Source: Chitinophaga filiformis (GTDB lineage Bacteria; Bacteroidota; Bacteroidia; Chitinophagales; Chitinophagaceae). From it: a stretch of DNA of 64,000 bases. Position 1 is the stretch's first letter. The number at the start of each line of letters is the position of its first letter. This document shows positions 1 to 8,392 of the stretch, piece by piece. Where the stretch lies: positions 3,451,001 to 3,515,000 of the forward strand of contig NZ_CP095855.1 of assembly GCF_023100805.1 (NCBI RefSeq), in the 5' to 3' direction. The notes beneath the pieces are model-generated. The model was not told the DNA's origin. It was given only the letters and a program-made list of their open reading frames with translations, and did no database searches. A program made the translations under genes and the position numbers.

Positions 1-735
1 CTGGACAGTACCGGCCGGCAGACCATCATGCAGGGTAACACGGTCGTGCAACGCAATAATGGACAGCTCTCGTACAGCGGTCAGGGGGCAACGGCAAAAC
101 TGAGTTATAATATACTCAGCACCCCCAGGGGAGGGCAATACCAGGTGGTGCTGCCGGACGGTACCAAAGTATGGCTGAACGCCGCTTCCCGCCTGAAATA
201 CCCGCTTGCATTTGCGGGCAATGAACGCCTGGTGGAACTGGAAGGTGAGGCCTATTTCGAAACAGTGAAAAATGCGCATCAGCCATTTAAAGTGAAAGCG
301 GGAAATTTCGAAGTACAGGTGCTGGGCACCAGCTTCGATATCATGGCCTATAAAGATGAAAAGAACACCCATACCACTTTGATCAGCGGCGCCGTGAAAG
401 TAGCGTCAGGCAAAGTGAGCAAGTTGCTACAGCCTGGTCAGCAGGCTGTCATGAATGCCAACGCCGATATTGGAGTGAATACAGTGAATACCGAAGAGGT
501 CATTGCCTGGAAGAACGGTTATTTCTCTTTCAGAGACGCCGATATTGCGGCCGTCATGCGACAACTGGAACGCTGGTACGACGTGACCGTGTCTTATCCA
601 TCAGGTATACCTAAAGGCACATTCTCCGGTGAAATGGGAAGGGGGTTGACACTTACTGAAGCATTAAAGATCCTGGAACAGACAAATGTAAATTTTAGAA
701 TAGAGGAAGGCAGACACATTGTTATACTGCCCTGA
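1..735 (+). CDS. FecR family anti-sigma factor (5' end missing)
   Basis: This is the C-terminal part of a FecR-type anti-sigma factor; the reading frame is open from base 1, so the N-terminal cytoplasmic and membrane segments lie outside the window. The FecR domain is visible in the first two thirds (GGQYQVVLPDGTKVWLNAAS, then FEVQVLGTSFDIMAY), followed by a C-terminal DUF4974-like segment with the pattern WYDVTVSY and ILEQTNVNFRI. In Bacteroidota such proteins sit in the inner membrane, receive a signal from a SusC-type transducer and release an ECF sigma factor. The sigma gene is expected just upstream but cannot be seen. The next gene, 46 bases downstream, is a SusC homologue with an STN signalling domain, which fits this circuit. 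Confidence 0.93.
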   Translation: MDSTGRQTIMQGNTVVQRNNGQLSYSGQGATAKLSYNILSTPRGGQYQVVLPDGTKVWLNAASRLKYPLAFAGNERLVELEGEAYFETVKNAHQPFKVKAGNFEVQVLGTSFDIMAYKDEKNTHTTLISGAVKVASGKVSKLLQPGQQAVMNANADIGVNTVNTEEVIAWKNGYFSFRDADIAAVMRQLERWYDVTVSYPSGIPKGTFSGEMGRGLTLTEALKILEQTNVNFRIEEGRHIVILP

Positions 736-781
736 TTATTAGCATTCTTTTATCGTCCCGTTATTTAAAAACTTCCATGTT

Positions 782-3700
782 ATGAAGCAGACCTTACTAC
801 TTCTACTGGCTTTGCTATGCCTGAAAGTAAATGCCGCCGACACGTCCACACAGATCACCTACACAGGGAAAGATGTTCCGCTGAAAAAGATCTTTTCCGT
901 TATTAAAGCACAAACAGGATATGTATTTTTTTATCGCAATGAAGACATTGCAGATGTCGGCCCCGTCACTGTTTCATTTAACAAAACGCCCCTGGAAGCG
1001 GCGCTGGGCGCTGTCCTCAAAGACCGCCAGCTGCAGTATGTGATCCAGGGTAATACCATCGTTATCAGCAGAAAAAAGAAGCTGTCACGGCCCGCTGCCA
1101 ATGACGAAGCATCTCCTCCGGCCGACACCAGCATACAGGGTAAGGTGGTGAACAGTAAAGGCGAACCGCAGCCCGGCGCCACTATCCTGATCAAAGGGAC
1201 CAAACGTGGCACCACGGCTAACGAGAACGGCACTTTCACTTTGCGTAATGTGCCGGAGGATGCTGTGCTGCTTATATCCGCCCTCGGACTGAAAGCCAGG
1301 GAAATACCAGTGGCGGGTGTTAGCAGTCCGCTGACAGTAACGCTGGAAAGCGGTACAGAAGCGCTGAGTGAAGTGGTAGTCGTAGGATACGGGCAGGTAA
1401 AGAAGAGCGACCTGACGGGCGCTGTGGCTACCGTGCCCGTTGGAGAGATCAAAAAAGTAGCAGTGACCTCGCTGGATCAGGCCATACAGGGACGCGTGGC
1501 CGGCGTACAGGTAACGCAGAACTCCGGCGCTCCCGGCGGCTCTACCACTATCCGTATCCGTGGTGGTAACTCCATCCAGGGCGATAATGAACCCCTGTAC
1601 GTAATAGATGGTGTGCCCTTCAAGAATGGCGGCGCGGAAAGCGGTTCCAGCTTTAATGTGCTCAGTACCCTGAACCCCGGCGATATCGAATCGATGACCA
1701 TCCTCAAAGACGCTTCTTCCACCGCTATCTACGGTTCCCGTGGTTCCAACGGCGTCGTGATCATTACCACCAAACGTGGAAAGGCAGGAAAGACGATCAT
1801 CAGTTTCGATACCTATTACGGCACACAGCATGTGCGTCGTAAATACCCCGTGCTCAATGCCAAAGAATATGCTGCCTTTGTGAACGAAGCCAATACGAAT
1901 GATGGGTTATCACCCGTCTATACACCTGCACAGGTGGAAGCTTTCGGGGAAGGCACCGACTGGCAGGATGAGATATTCCGCCAGGCGCCTGTTGCCAATT
2001 ACCAGCTGTCTATGAGCGGTGGTGATGAGAAGACACAGTTCGCCGTTTCTGCCGGTTATTTTACACAGAAGGGGATTGTGGTGAACTCCGATTTCAACAG
2101 GTATTCCTTCCGCGTTAACCTGGATAGAAAGATCAGTAATAAGATCAAGGTAGGGAACAGTCTGACCATCAATCGCACTGCTACCAACCAGTCGCGCACC
2201 GACGGTAGCCTGGGTAGTGGCGGATTAGTTACCATGGCGGCATTACAATTCCCTCCCCTGCTGAAGGTGCGCAATGCAGATGGCTCTTACCTGATGACAG
2301 ACCCCGCGCTGAATTTTACAGCTGATAATCCCGTAGCACTGGCACGCGACAGCAGGAACAAGAATACCGCCTACCGCTTTTTCGGGAACATTTTCGGTGA
2401 GTACCAAATCATAGAAGGGCTCACATTAAAAGTGCTGTTCGGTGTAGACGGCATCCTGCAGAAACAGGACAGCTACCTGCCCAGGAGTGTGGCCAGCGGT
2501 CTTGCACAGGGCGGTGTCGGCTCCATTTACAACGAACAGTCTGTTACCTGGCTGAATGAAAACCTGCTGACCTACACCCGAACCTTCAACAAGGTGCATA
2601 GTTTTTCAGCACTGTTGGGATACACACAACAGGAAAACCATACAGAGAATAATTCCGCTTCTTCCAGGAGCTTCGTGAACGATATTCTGGGTACCGGCAA
2701 CCTGGGTACCGGCGCGGTGGCCATTACCCCGGGTTCAGGTATCGGCGGCTGGGGACTGGTGTCTTACCTGGGAAGGATCAATTATGGCTATCGGGATAAA
2801 TACCTGCTGACCGTCTCCTTCCGGGCAGACGGCTCTTCCCGTTTTGGCGCCAATAAACGCTTTGGTTTCTTCCCTTCAGGCGCTGTGGCATGGAAGGTGT
2901 CGGAAGAACCTTTCCTGCAACATAACAGGACTGTAAGCGATCTGAAGATACGGGCTACCTATGGTACCACCGGTAACCAGGATGGTATTGGTAATTACCC
3001 TGCCTACGCTTTACTGGGCACGCAGAATTATGTGCTGGGCAATAATATTTCCACCGGTCTCGGTCCCAGCCAGATCGCCAATCCGGACCTTTCCTGGGAA
3101 AAGACGGCACAGGCAGATGCCGGCATTGACCTGGGCCTCTTCAACAACCGCGTCACCATCACCGCAGATGCCTATCTGAAAAAGACCAGCGACCTTCTGC
3201 TCAATGTAACCATCCCGGGTTCTTCCGGTTATACCAGTGCTATCAGAAACCTGGGTAAAGTGCAGAACAAGGGCATTGAGTTGAGCTTATCCACTGTCAA
3301 CGTGGATGGCGCTTTCCGCTGGACCACAGACATCAACTATGTAGCCAATCGCAATAAAGTGCTGAACATCGGCAGTACACCACAGATCTTTGCCGGCCAG
3401 GTGGCGAATATTGCTCAGAACGTGAATTCAGGGATCATCCGGGTAGGAGAGCCCCTGGGTACCTTTTATGGTTACGTGACCAATGGCCTGTACCAGTCAG
3501 AAGGAGAGCTGGCAGGGCTGGCAGATGCCAGTGCAAAGAAAGTGGGCGACAGGAAATATATGGACCTCAATGGCGATAAGAAGATCGATGATAAAGACAG
3601 GAAGATCATCGGTAGTGCACAACCCAAATTCAGCGGTGGTATCAGTAATACTTTTTCCTACAGGGAAATTGACCTCACCATTTTCCTGCAGGGCGTATAC

Positions 3701-4117
3701 GGCAATAAGATCCTGAATGCAAACCGTTTTGAGCTGGAATACCTGAACGGTACCACGAACCAGGACAGGGACATGCTGGACAGGTGGACGCCCACACATA
3801 CCAATACGGACATTCCCCGTGCAGCTACTACCAGGCCTGCCAACCGCATCTCTACGAGGCAGATCGAAGATGGTTCCTACCTGCGCCTGAAGAATGTGCA
3901 GCTGGCGTATAACCTGCCGGATGCCTGGCTGAAGGCGGCAAAGATCCACTCCATACGCCTGTATGTTACCGCGCAGAACCTCATTACCTGGACAAAATAC
4001 AGCGGTTACGATCCGGAAGTGAACCGCTTCGGTCAGGACAACCGCAGCCAGGGATTTGATTATGCCAGTTATCCCACCGCAAAAACATTCCTCTTCGGAT
4101 TAAACATCACCTTGTAA
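782..4117 (+). CDS. SusC/RagA family TonB-linked outer membrane transducer
   Basis: An 1111-residue TonB-dependent outer membrane protein of the SusC/RagA family. After a signal peptide (residues 1-18) comes an STN (secretin/TonB N-terminal) domain at about 30-100, containing YVFFYRNEDIADV, then a carboxypeptidase-regulatory-like beta domain (about 115-195, VVNSKGEPQPGATILIKGTK), the conserved VVVVGYGQVKKSDLTGAV stretch with the plug, and a beta barrel to the C-terminus. SusC proteins import oligomeric substrates together with a SusD lipoprotein lid. The STN domain marks this one as a signal transducer that speaks to FecR, whose gene is immediately upstream. susD follows after 18 bases. The substrate cannot be read from sequence. 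Confidence 0.97.
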   Translation: MKQTLLLLLALLCLKVNAADTSTQITYTGKDVPLKKIFSVIKAQTGYVFFYRNEDIADVGPVTVSFNKTPLEAALGAVLKDRQLQYVIQGNTIVISRKKKLSRPAANDEASPPADTSIQGKVVNSKGEPQPGATILIKGTKRGTTANENGTFTLRNVPEDAVLLISALGLKAREIPVAGVSSPLTVTLESGTEALSEVVVVGYGQVKKSDLTGAVATVPVGEIKKVAVTSLDQAIQGRVAGVQVTQNSGAPGGSTTIRIRGGNSIQGDNEPLYVIDGVPFKNGGAESGSSFNVLSTLNPGDIESMTILKDASSTAIYGSRGSNGVVIITTKRGKAGKTIISFDTYYGTQHVRRKYPVLNAKEYAAFVNEANTNDGLSPVYTPAQVEAFGEGTDWQDEIFRQAPVANYQLSMSGGDEKTQFAVSAGYFTQKGIVVNSDFNRYSFRVNLDRKISNKIKVGNSLTINRTATNQSRTDGSLGSGGLVTMAALQFPPLLKVRNADGSYLMTDPALNFTADNPVALARDSRNKNTAYRFFGNIFGEYQIIEGLTLKVLFGVDGILQKQDSYLPRSVASGLAQGGVGSIYNEQSVTWLNENLLTYTRTFNKVHSFSALLGYTQQENHTENNSASSRSFVNDILGTGNLGTGAVAITPGSGIGGWGLVSYLGRINYGYRDKYLLTVSFRADGSSRFGANKRFGFFPSGAVAWKVSEEPFLQHNRTVSDLKIRATYGTTGNQDGIGNYPAYALLGTQNYVLGNNISTGLGPSQIANPDLSWEKTAQADAGIDLGLFNNRVTITADAYLKKTSDLLLNVTIPGSSGYTSAIRNLGKVQNKGIELSLSTVNVDGAFRWTTDINYVANRNKVLNIGSTPQIFAGQVANIAQNVNSGIIRVGEPLGTFYGYVTNGLYQSEGELAGLADASAKKVGDRKYMDLNGDKKIDDKDRKIIGSAQPKFSGGISNTFSYREIDLTIFLQGVYGNKILNANRFELEYLNGTTNQDRDMLDRWTPTHTNTDIPRAATTRPANRISTRQIEDGSYLRLKNVQLAYNLPDAWLKAAKIHSIRLYVTAQNLITWTKYSGYDPEVNRFGQDNRSQGFDYASYPTAKTFLFGLNITL

Positions 4118-4135
4118 GTATTTAACAGCACGTAT

Positions 4136-5560
4136 ATGAAAAAGCTATTTTTTCTGTTGATCTGTACACAAATGTCCTGTAACCTGCTGGACCAGCAACT
4201 GCAATCCAATTTTACGCCGGACAATTTCTACAAGAATGCCGACGATGCCAAGGCGGCCCTCAGCGCTGCATACGATCAGCTGAAAGGGCAGAATATGTAC
4301 GATCAGGCCATGTGGGTATTGCAGGACCAGGCTACCGATGATGCAGAATGGGGTGGGGGCCGCTCTACTGCCAACCAGGCGAAGAACGATGTAGATAAGT
4401 ATTCCTTTACACCGGCTACGACTACTTTCCAGTCAATATGGACCGCCGCCTACTCCGGCATCAACAAGGCCAACGCTGTGCTGGGACATGTGCCGGGTAT
4501 CAATATGGATACCGCTTTGAGAAGCCAATACCTGGCAGAGGCTAAATTTTTAAGAGGGTTTTATTATTTTACACTGGTGCGCATGTTTGGTGGCGTGCCG
4601 TTGATATTGCAGGAAACCACTTCGCTTGATAACCTGGATGTAGCGAGGGCCACAGCGGAAGATGTATACCAGCAGGCAATAAAAGACTTTTCCGAAGCAG
4701 CGGCCGTACTGCCTGTTTCCTATAGCGGTGCTAACCTGGGCCGTGCCACCAAAGGGGCTGCTCTCGCTTTCCTGGCCAAGATATACCTGACCCGTGAATA
4801 CTGGCCCAATGCATCGGCGAAGTGTAAGGAAGTAATGGACCTTGGCGTTTATGACATCTGGGATAAATTTGAGGATGCCTTCCTGATCGCTAACAAGAAC
4901 GGAAAAGAGGCCGTATTTGAAGTGCAGGCACTGGGTGGTGGTCTGGGAGAGGGAAGTTTTATGCAGGGCTATATGCGTCCCAACTTTGATAAGGTGAATG
5001 GTATTGCAGGTTTCGGAGATGATCCGGTTACAAAGAACCTGTATGATACCTATCGCGCTACGGATAAACGTCGTGACCTTACTATCAGGTTGTACTCTGC
5101 CGCCACTACGCCCCCCGCTCCGGCCAGCATTACTTTCCCGGCTTACGTATACAAGTACCGGGACCCGTCTGCCACCGCCAATGGGGAAGGAAGTAACAAT
5201 TTTCCCGTGATCCGTTATGCAGATGTTTTACTGATGTATGCGGAAGCGCTCAATGAACAGGCTGCCGGCAATCCGGATGCCTTTAATGCCGTTAACCGTC
5301 TCCGCAGGCGCGCCGGTATTCCTGAGCTGGAGCCTTCCCTGGGACAGGCGCAGTTCCGCGATAGCGTGCTGCTGGAAAGAAGACTGGAACTGGCCTTTGA
5401 AGGGCACCGCTGGTATGACCTGGTGCGTACCAAACGACTGATCAGCGCTATGAAAGCACAGAACCCATCCATCGTTGTGAGCGAAAGACATTATTTGTAC
5501 CCGATCCCCCAGACAGAGATCGATGTGAACGCTAAACTGAAGCAGAACCCGGATTACTGA
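4136..5560 (+). CDS. SusD/RagB family nutrient-binding outer membrane lipoprotein
   Basis: A 474-residue SusD/RagB homologue. The N-terminus is a short lipoprotein signal ending in QMSCNLL, so the mature protein probably begins at the cysteine around residue 15. The SusD-typical NFTPDNFYKNADDAKAALSAAYDQL stretch in shortened form, the AEAKFLRGFYYF helix and the C-terminal VIRYADVLLMYAEALNE and GHRWYDLVRTKRL motifs are all present, and the protein ends near the usual YPIPQTEID...NPDY. It should be the surface lid of the SusC transporter encoded directly upstream. No glycoside hydrolase is visible in the locus; the two enzymes downstream are an SGNH hydrolase and an FAD-dependent oxidoreductase. 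Confidence 0.96.
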   Translation: MKKLFFLLICTQMSCNLLDQQLQSNFTPDNFYKNADDAKAALSAAYDQLKGQNMYDQAMWVLQDQATDDAEWGGGRSTANQAKNDVDKYSFTPATTTFQSIWTAAYSGINKANAVLGHVPGINMDTALRSQYLAEAKFLRGFYYFTLVRMFGGVPLILQETTSLDNLDVARATAEDVYQQAIKDFSEAAAVLPVSYSGANLGRATKGAALAFLAKIYLTREYWPNASAKCKEVMDLGVYDIWDKFEDAFLIANKNGKEAVFEVQALGGGLGEGSFMQGYMRPNFDKVNGIAGFGDDPVTKNLYDTYRATDKRRDLTIRLYSAATTPPAPASITFPAYVYKYRDPSATANGEGSNNFPVIRYADVLLMYAEALNEQAAGNPDAFNAVNRLRRRAGIPELEPSLGQAQFRDSVLLERRLELAFEGHRWYDLVRTKRLISAMKAQNPSIVVSERHYLYPIPQTEIDVNAKLKQNPDY

Positions 5561-5681
5561 GTGTTATTTAATGCAAGCGCTGTGAGAGGATGAGCAGCGC
5601 TGTATACAGTAAATCAGCGGAAATGGTACTGAAAGCATCCCTCATGAAGATGCCCCCGAGTTTATTAATCAACACGATGAT

Positions 5682-6434
5682 ATGCAAAGAAGAACATTTT
5701 TACAGGCAGGAATATTAGCCACTTCTTTTTCCCTTTCGGGGAAAAATGCGCTTGCTTCCCATCTTCCAAAAGCCGCATGGCAGCCGGCAGGAGACGATGA
5801 ACCTTCATTGGTCATCAATGCCGGTATCGGCGGTAATAATACCGTAGATATGCTGGCAAGAATAGACAAGGATTGCCTGTCGCATCGTCCGGACCTTACT
5901 GTATTCATGGCCGGCACCAACGATATGAACAGTATGAAACATGTACCCCTGAAAGAATACGACAAGAACATGCGCAACATGGTGAAGATGATCAGTAATA
6001 CGGGTAGTAAGGTATTACTGATGACCATCCTGCCCGCCTTTGAACCTTATCTGTATACCCGGCATCCAAAGACCTTTTATGATCCTGAAGGCTATGTGGC
6101 CCGGCGGAAGGCCGTCAATGAAGTGATCGCTGCAATAGCTGCGGATACTGGTCAGGCATTGCTGGACATGGGCCGCATATTTGAACGTGCCGGTAACATC
6201 GGCAAAGACAAGGACAGTCTTATTCAGAATGAACTGAACAGCGGGAAAACGGACGGTGTCCATCCTACGCCCGACGGTTACCGTCTGATGGGCGTCGTAG
6301 TGTACGATTGTATCATCCAGCGGCAACTACCGCATAAAAGGATAGTATGTTTCGGAGACAGCATCACGCACGGTGATGGTGGTACAGAAGGACATAGCTA
6401 TCCGGCATATCTTAAAAAGTTACTGGTACCATAA
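5682..6434 (+). CDS. SGNH/GDSL hydrolase with circularly permuted catalytic blocks
   Basis: A 250-residue protein with a signal peptide that begins MQRRTFLQAG, resembling a twin-arginine signal. The conserved SGNH blocks are all present but in permuted order: block II glycine in INAGIGG (residue 50), block III GTN (78-80), block V DGVH with His194, and only then block I, IVCFGDSITHG, with the nucleophile Ser227 close to the C-terminus. In ordinary family members block I is N-terminal. The C-terminal sequence YPAYLKKLLVP is what normally leads into the strand found here near the N-terminus, so the pieces fit a circular permutation. Likely an esterase or deacetylase acting on an acylated carbohydrate imported through the upstream SusCD pair; the substrate is inference. 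Confidence 0.85.
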   Translation: MQRRTFLQAGILATSFSLSGKNALASHLPKAAWQPAGDDEPSLVINAGIGGNNTVDMLARIDKDCLSHRPDLTVFMAGTNDMNSMKHVPLKEYDKNMRNMVKMISNTGSKVLLMTILPAFEPYLYTRHPKTFYDPEGYVARRKAVNEVIAAIAADTGQALLDMGRIFERAGNIGKDKDSLIQNELNSGKTDGVHPTPDGYRLMGVVVYDCIIQRQLPHKRIVCFGDSITHGDGGTEGHSYPAYLKKLLVP

Positions 6435-6455
6435 AACATCTTTAAACCCACAGTT

Positions 6456-8087
6456 ATGAAGCAGCTTCTTACAATCTTACTCTTTTGTTTGTTATGCCTT
6501 ACACAGGCCCGGGCACAGACGCCCATAGAGGCCGATGTTGTGATCTATGGCGGTACCTCCGCCGCTGTCACCGCCGCCGTGCAGGTCAAAAAAATGAACA
6601 GATCAGTGGTCATCGTATCGCCCGACAAGCACCTGGGCGGCTTGTCGGCCGGAGGACTTGGTTTCACCGATACAGGGAATAAGTCGGTCATCGGTGGCCT
6701 GGCGCGCGAATTTTACCATCGCATCTACCTGCATTATGCACAGCCTTCTGCATGGAACTGGCAGCCACAATCTGAATATGGTAATAAAGGACAGGGCACG
6801 CCTGCTATGGACGGCGCAGAACGTACCATGTGGATCTTCGAGCCACACGTAGCAGAGCAGGTGTTTGAAGATTTTGTGAAAGAAAATAATATCAAAGTAT
6901 ACCGCGATGAATGGCTGGACCGTAAAAAAGGTGTAAGCAAAAAAGGTGAAAAGATCACCGCTATCAGAACACTGAGCGGTAAAACATTCCGCGGGAAGAT
7001 GTTCATTGACGCTACCTATGAAGGCGATCTGATGGCCGCTGCCAAAGTATCCTACCGGGTAGGCAGGGAAGCCAACAGCGAGTTCAATGAAACCTGGAAT
7101 GGTGTACAGATAGGCGTACTTCACCACGGTCACTATTTTAAGCAGCCGGTCAGCGCGTACAAAATACCCGGGGATGCTAAAAGTGGTTTATTACCGCTTA
7201 TTTCTCCACTGCCACCCGGTGAGAAGGGGAGTGCCGATAAACGCGTGCAGGCTTATTGCTTCCGTATGTGCCTGACAGATCTTCCTGCAAACCGTATTCC
7301 TTTTGTGCGTCCGGAGGGATATGATTCCACTCAGTATGAATTGCTGGTGAGGGTGTTTAAGAACGGTTGGGAAGAGGCATTTAATAAATATGACCCTATT
7401 CCTAATCATAAAACGGACGTTAACAACCACGGGCCTTTCAGCACAGATTATATCGGTATGAACTACGACTATCCCGAGGCTTCCTATGAAAAGAGAAAAG
7501 AGATCATCGCGGCCCATGCTACTTATCAGAAAGGGCTCTTATACTTTATGTCCACTGATCCGCGGGTGCCTGATAATATCCGTGAGCATATGAATAAATG
7601 GGGATTGTCAAGGGATGAATTCAAAGATAATGGCAACTGGCCGCACCAGTTATATATCCGTGAAGCCCGTCGCATGACCGGTATGGAAGTCATGACAGAA
7701 CATGAAGTGCTGGGAAAGAAGCAGGTGGTTAATCCTGTCGGTATGGGCTCTTATACGCTCGATTCACACAACACACAACGATATGTACAGGACGATGGCA
7801 CCGTGCAGAATGAAGGAGATGTAGAGGTGCGCGTGCCGGAGCCTTACCGTATCAGCTACGGAGCTATTGTGCCCAGGAAGGGAGAATGTGAGAACCTGCT
7901 GGTACCCGTATGCGTGTCGTCTACACACATCGCCTATGGTAGTATCAGGATGGAACCGGTGTTCATGATACTGGGACAGAGTGCTGCTACCGCCGCTATC
8001 CAGGCAATAGACGCAAAGAAAGCAGTACAGGATATCAGCTATGAACAACTGAAGGCACAGCTATTGAAAGATAAGCAGCGGCTGTAA
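6456..8087 (+). CDS. Secreted FAD-dependent oxidoreductase
   Basis: A 543-residue protein with a Sec signal peptide (residues 1-20, ending ARAQ). It has an N-terminal dinucleotide-binding fold, EADVVIYGGTSAAVTAAVQV, followed by GGLSAGGLGFTD and, about 190 residues in, FIDATYEGDLMAAA, all typical of the FAD_oxidored family (Pfam PF12831) often found near carbohydrate-degradation loci in Bacteroidota. The C-terminal IAYGSIRMEPVFMILGQSAATAA closes the FAD site. It starts 22 bases after the SGNH hydrolase, so both probably belong to the SusCD transcript. Family members are annotated loosely as xanthan lyase-like, with few characterised; I would not assign a substrate. Confidence 0.9.
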   Translation: MKQLLTILLFCLLCLTQARAQTPIEADVVIYGGTSAAVTAAVQVKKMNRSVVIVSPDKHLGGLSAGGLGFTDTGNKSVIGGLAREFYHRIYLHYAQPSAWNWQPQSEYGNKGQGTPAMDGAERTMWIFEPHVAEQVFEDFVKENNIKVYRDEWLDRKKGVSKKGEKITAIRTLSGKTFRGKMFIDATYEGDLMAAAKVSYRVGREANSEFNETWNGVQIGVLHHGHYFKQPVSAYKIPGDAKSGLLPLISPLPPGEKGSADKRVQAYCFRMCLTDLPANRIPFVRPEGYDSTQYELLVRVFKNGWEEAFNKYDPIPNHKTDVNNHGPFSTDYIGMNYDYPEASYEKRKEIIAAHATYQKGLLYFMSTDPRVPDNIREHMNKWGLSRDEFKDNGNWPHQLYIREARRMTGMEVMTEHEVLGKKQVVNPVGMGSYTLDSHNTQRYVQDDGTVQNEGDVEVRVPEPYRISYGAIVPRKGECENLLVPVCVSSTHIAYGSIRMEPVFMILGQSAATAAIQAIDAKKAVQDISYEQLKAQLLKDKQRL

Positions 8088-8128
8088 AGTCACATGCAAA
8101 TATCGGCTGAGACGTAGCAACTAAAAGA

Positions 8129-8164
8129 CAAACACGGGCACTCCTGAGGGAGTGCCCGTGTTTG
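8129..8164. terminator. Perfect 16-bp stem hairpin between convergent genes
   Basis: A perfect palindrome (CAAACACGGGCACTCC, loop TGAG, then its complement) lies 41 bases after the oxidoreductase stop and before the convergent ATP-grasp gene. It carries the TGTTTGTAG tail of the REP-like family seen at five other places in the window, so it is both a member of that family and a plausible bidirectional terminator. There is no long U tract. Confidence 0.6.
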
Positions 8165-8304
8165 TAGCGCTGTGTGATAGCCGGGGAACAAAAACGCAAC
8201 ACGTAACCACCGAAATGAGAAATGAATACGGATGAAAACGATGAAACCGAAACGTATTGAATACGGAAAAATCCAAAATGAAATAGATCGCCAGACCGCG
8301 CGAA

Positions 8305-8357
8305 GCACTCCGTCAGGAGTGCCCGTGTTTGTAGGCCCGGGTGACAACCCGGGGAAC
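8305..8357. repeat. REP-like two-palindrome element
   Basis: A first hairpin (GCACTCC, GTCA loop, GGAGTGC) is followed by CCGTGTTTGTAG and a second palindrome, GCCCGGGTGACAACCCGGG. The same architecture recurs at 18689, 25927, 26175 and, on the opposite strand, near 50748. Together with the hairpin at 8129 it fills the 305 bases between the convergent genes; nothing else is recognisable there. Confidence 0.7.
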
Positions 8358-8392
8358 GAAAACGCACGGGGAATGAAAACGCAGTACCAATA

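Noticed and set aside
1085..1831. 248-residue antisense frame in the SusC gene
   Set aside because: It lies wholly within a clear SusC homologue and shows no protein family features.
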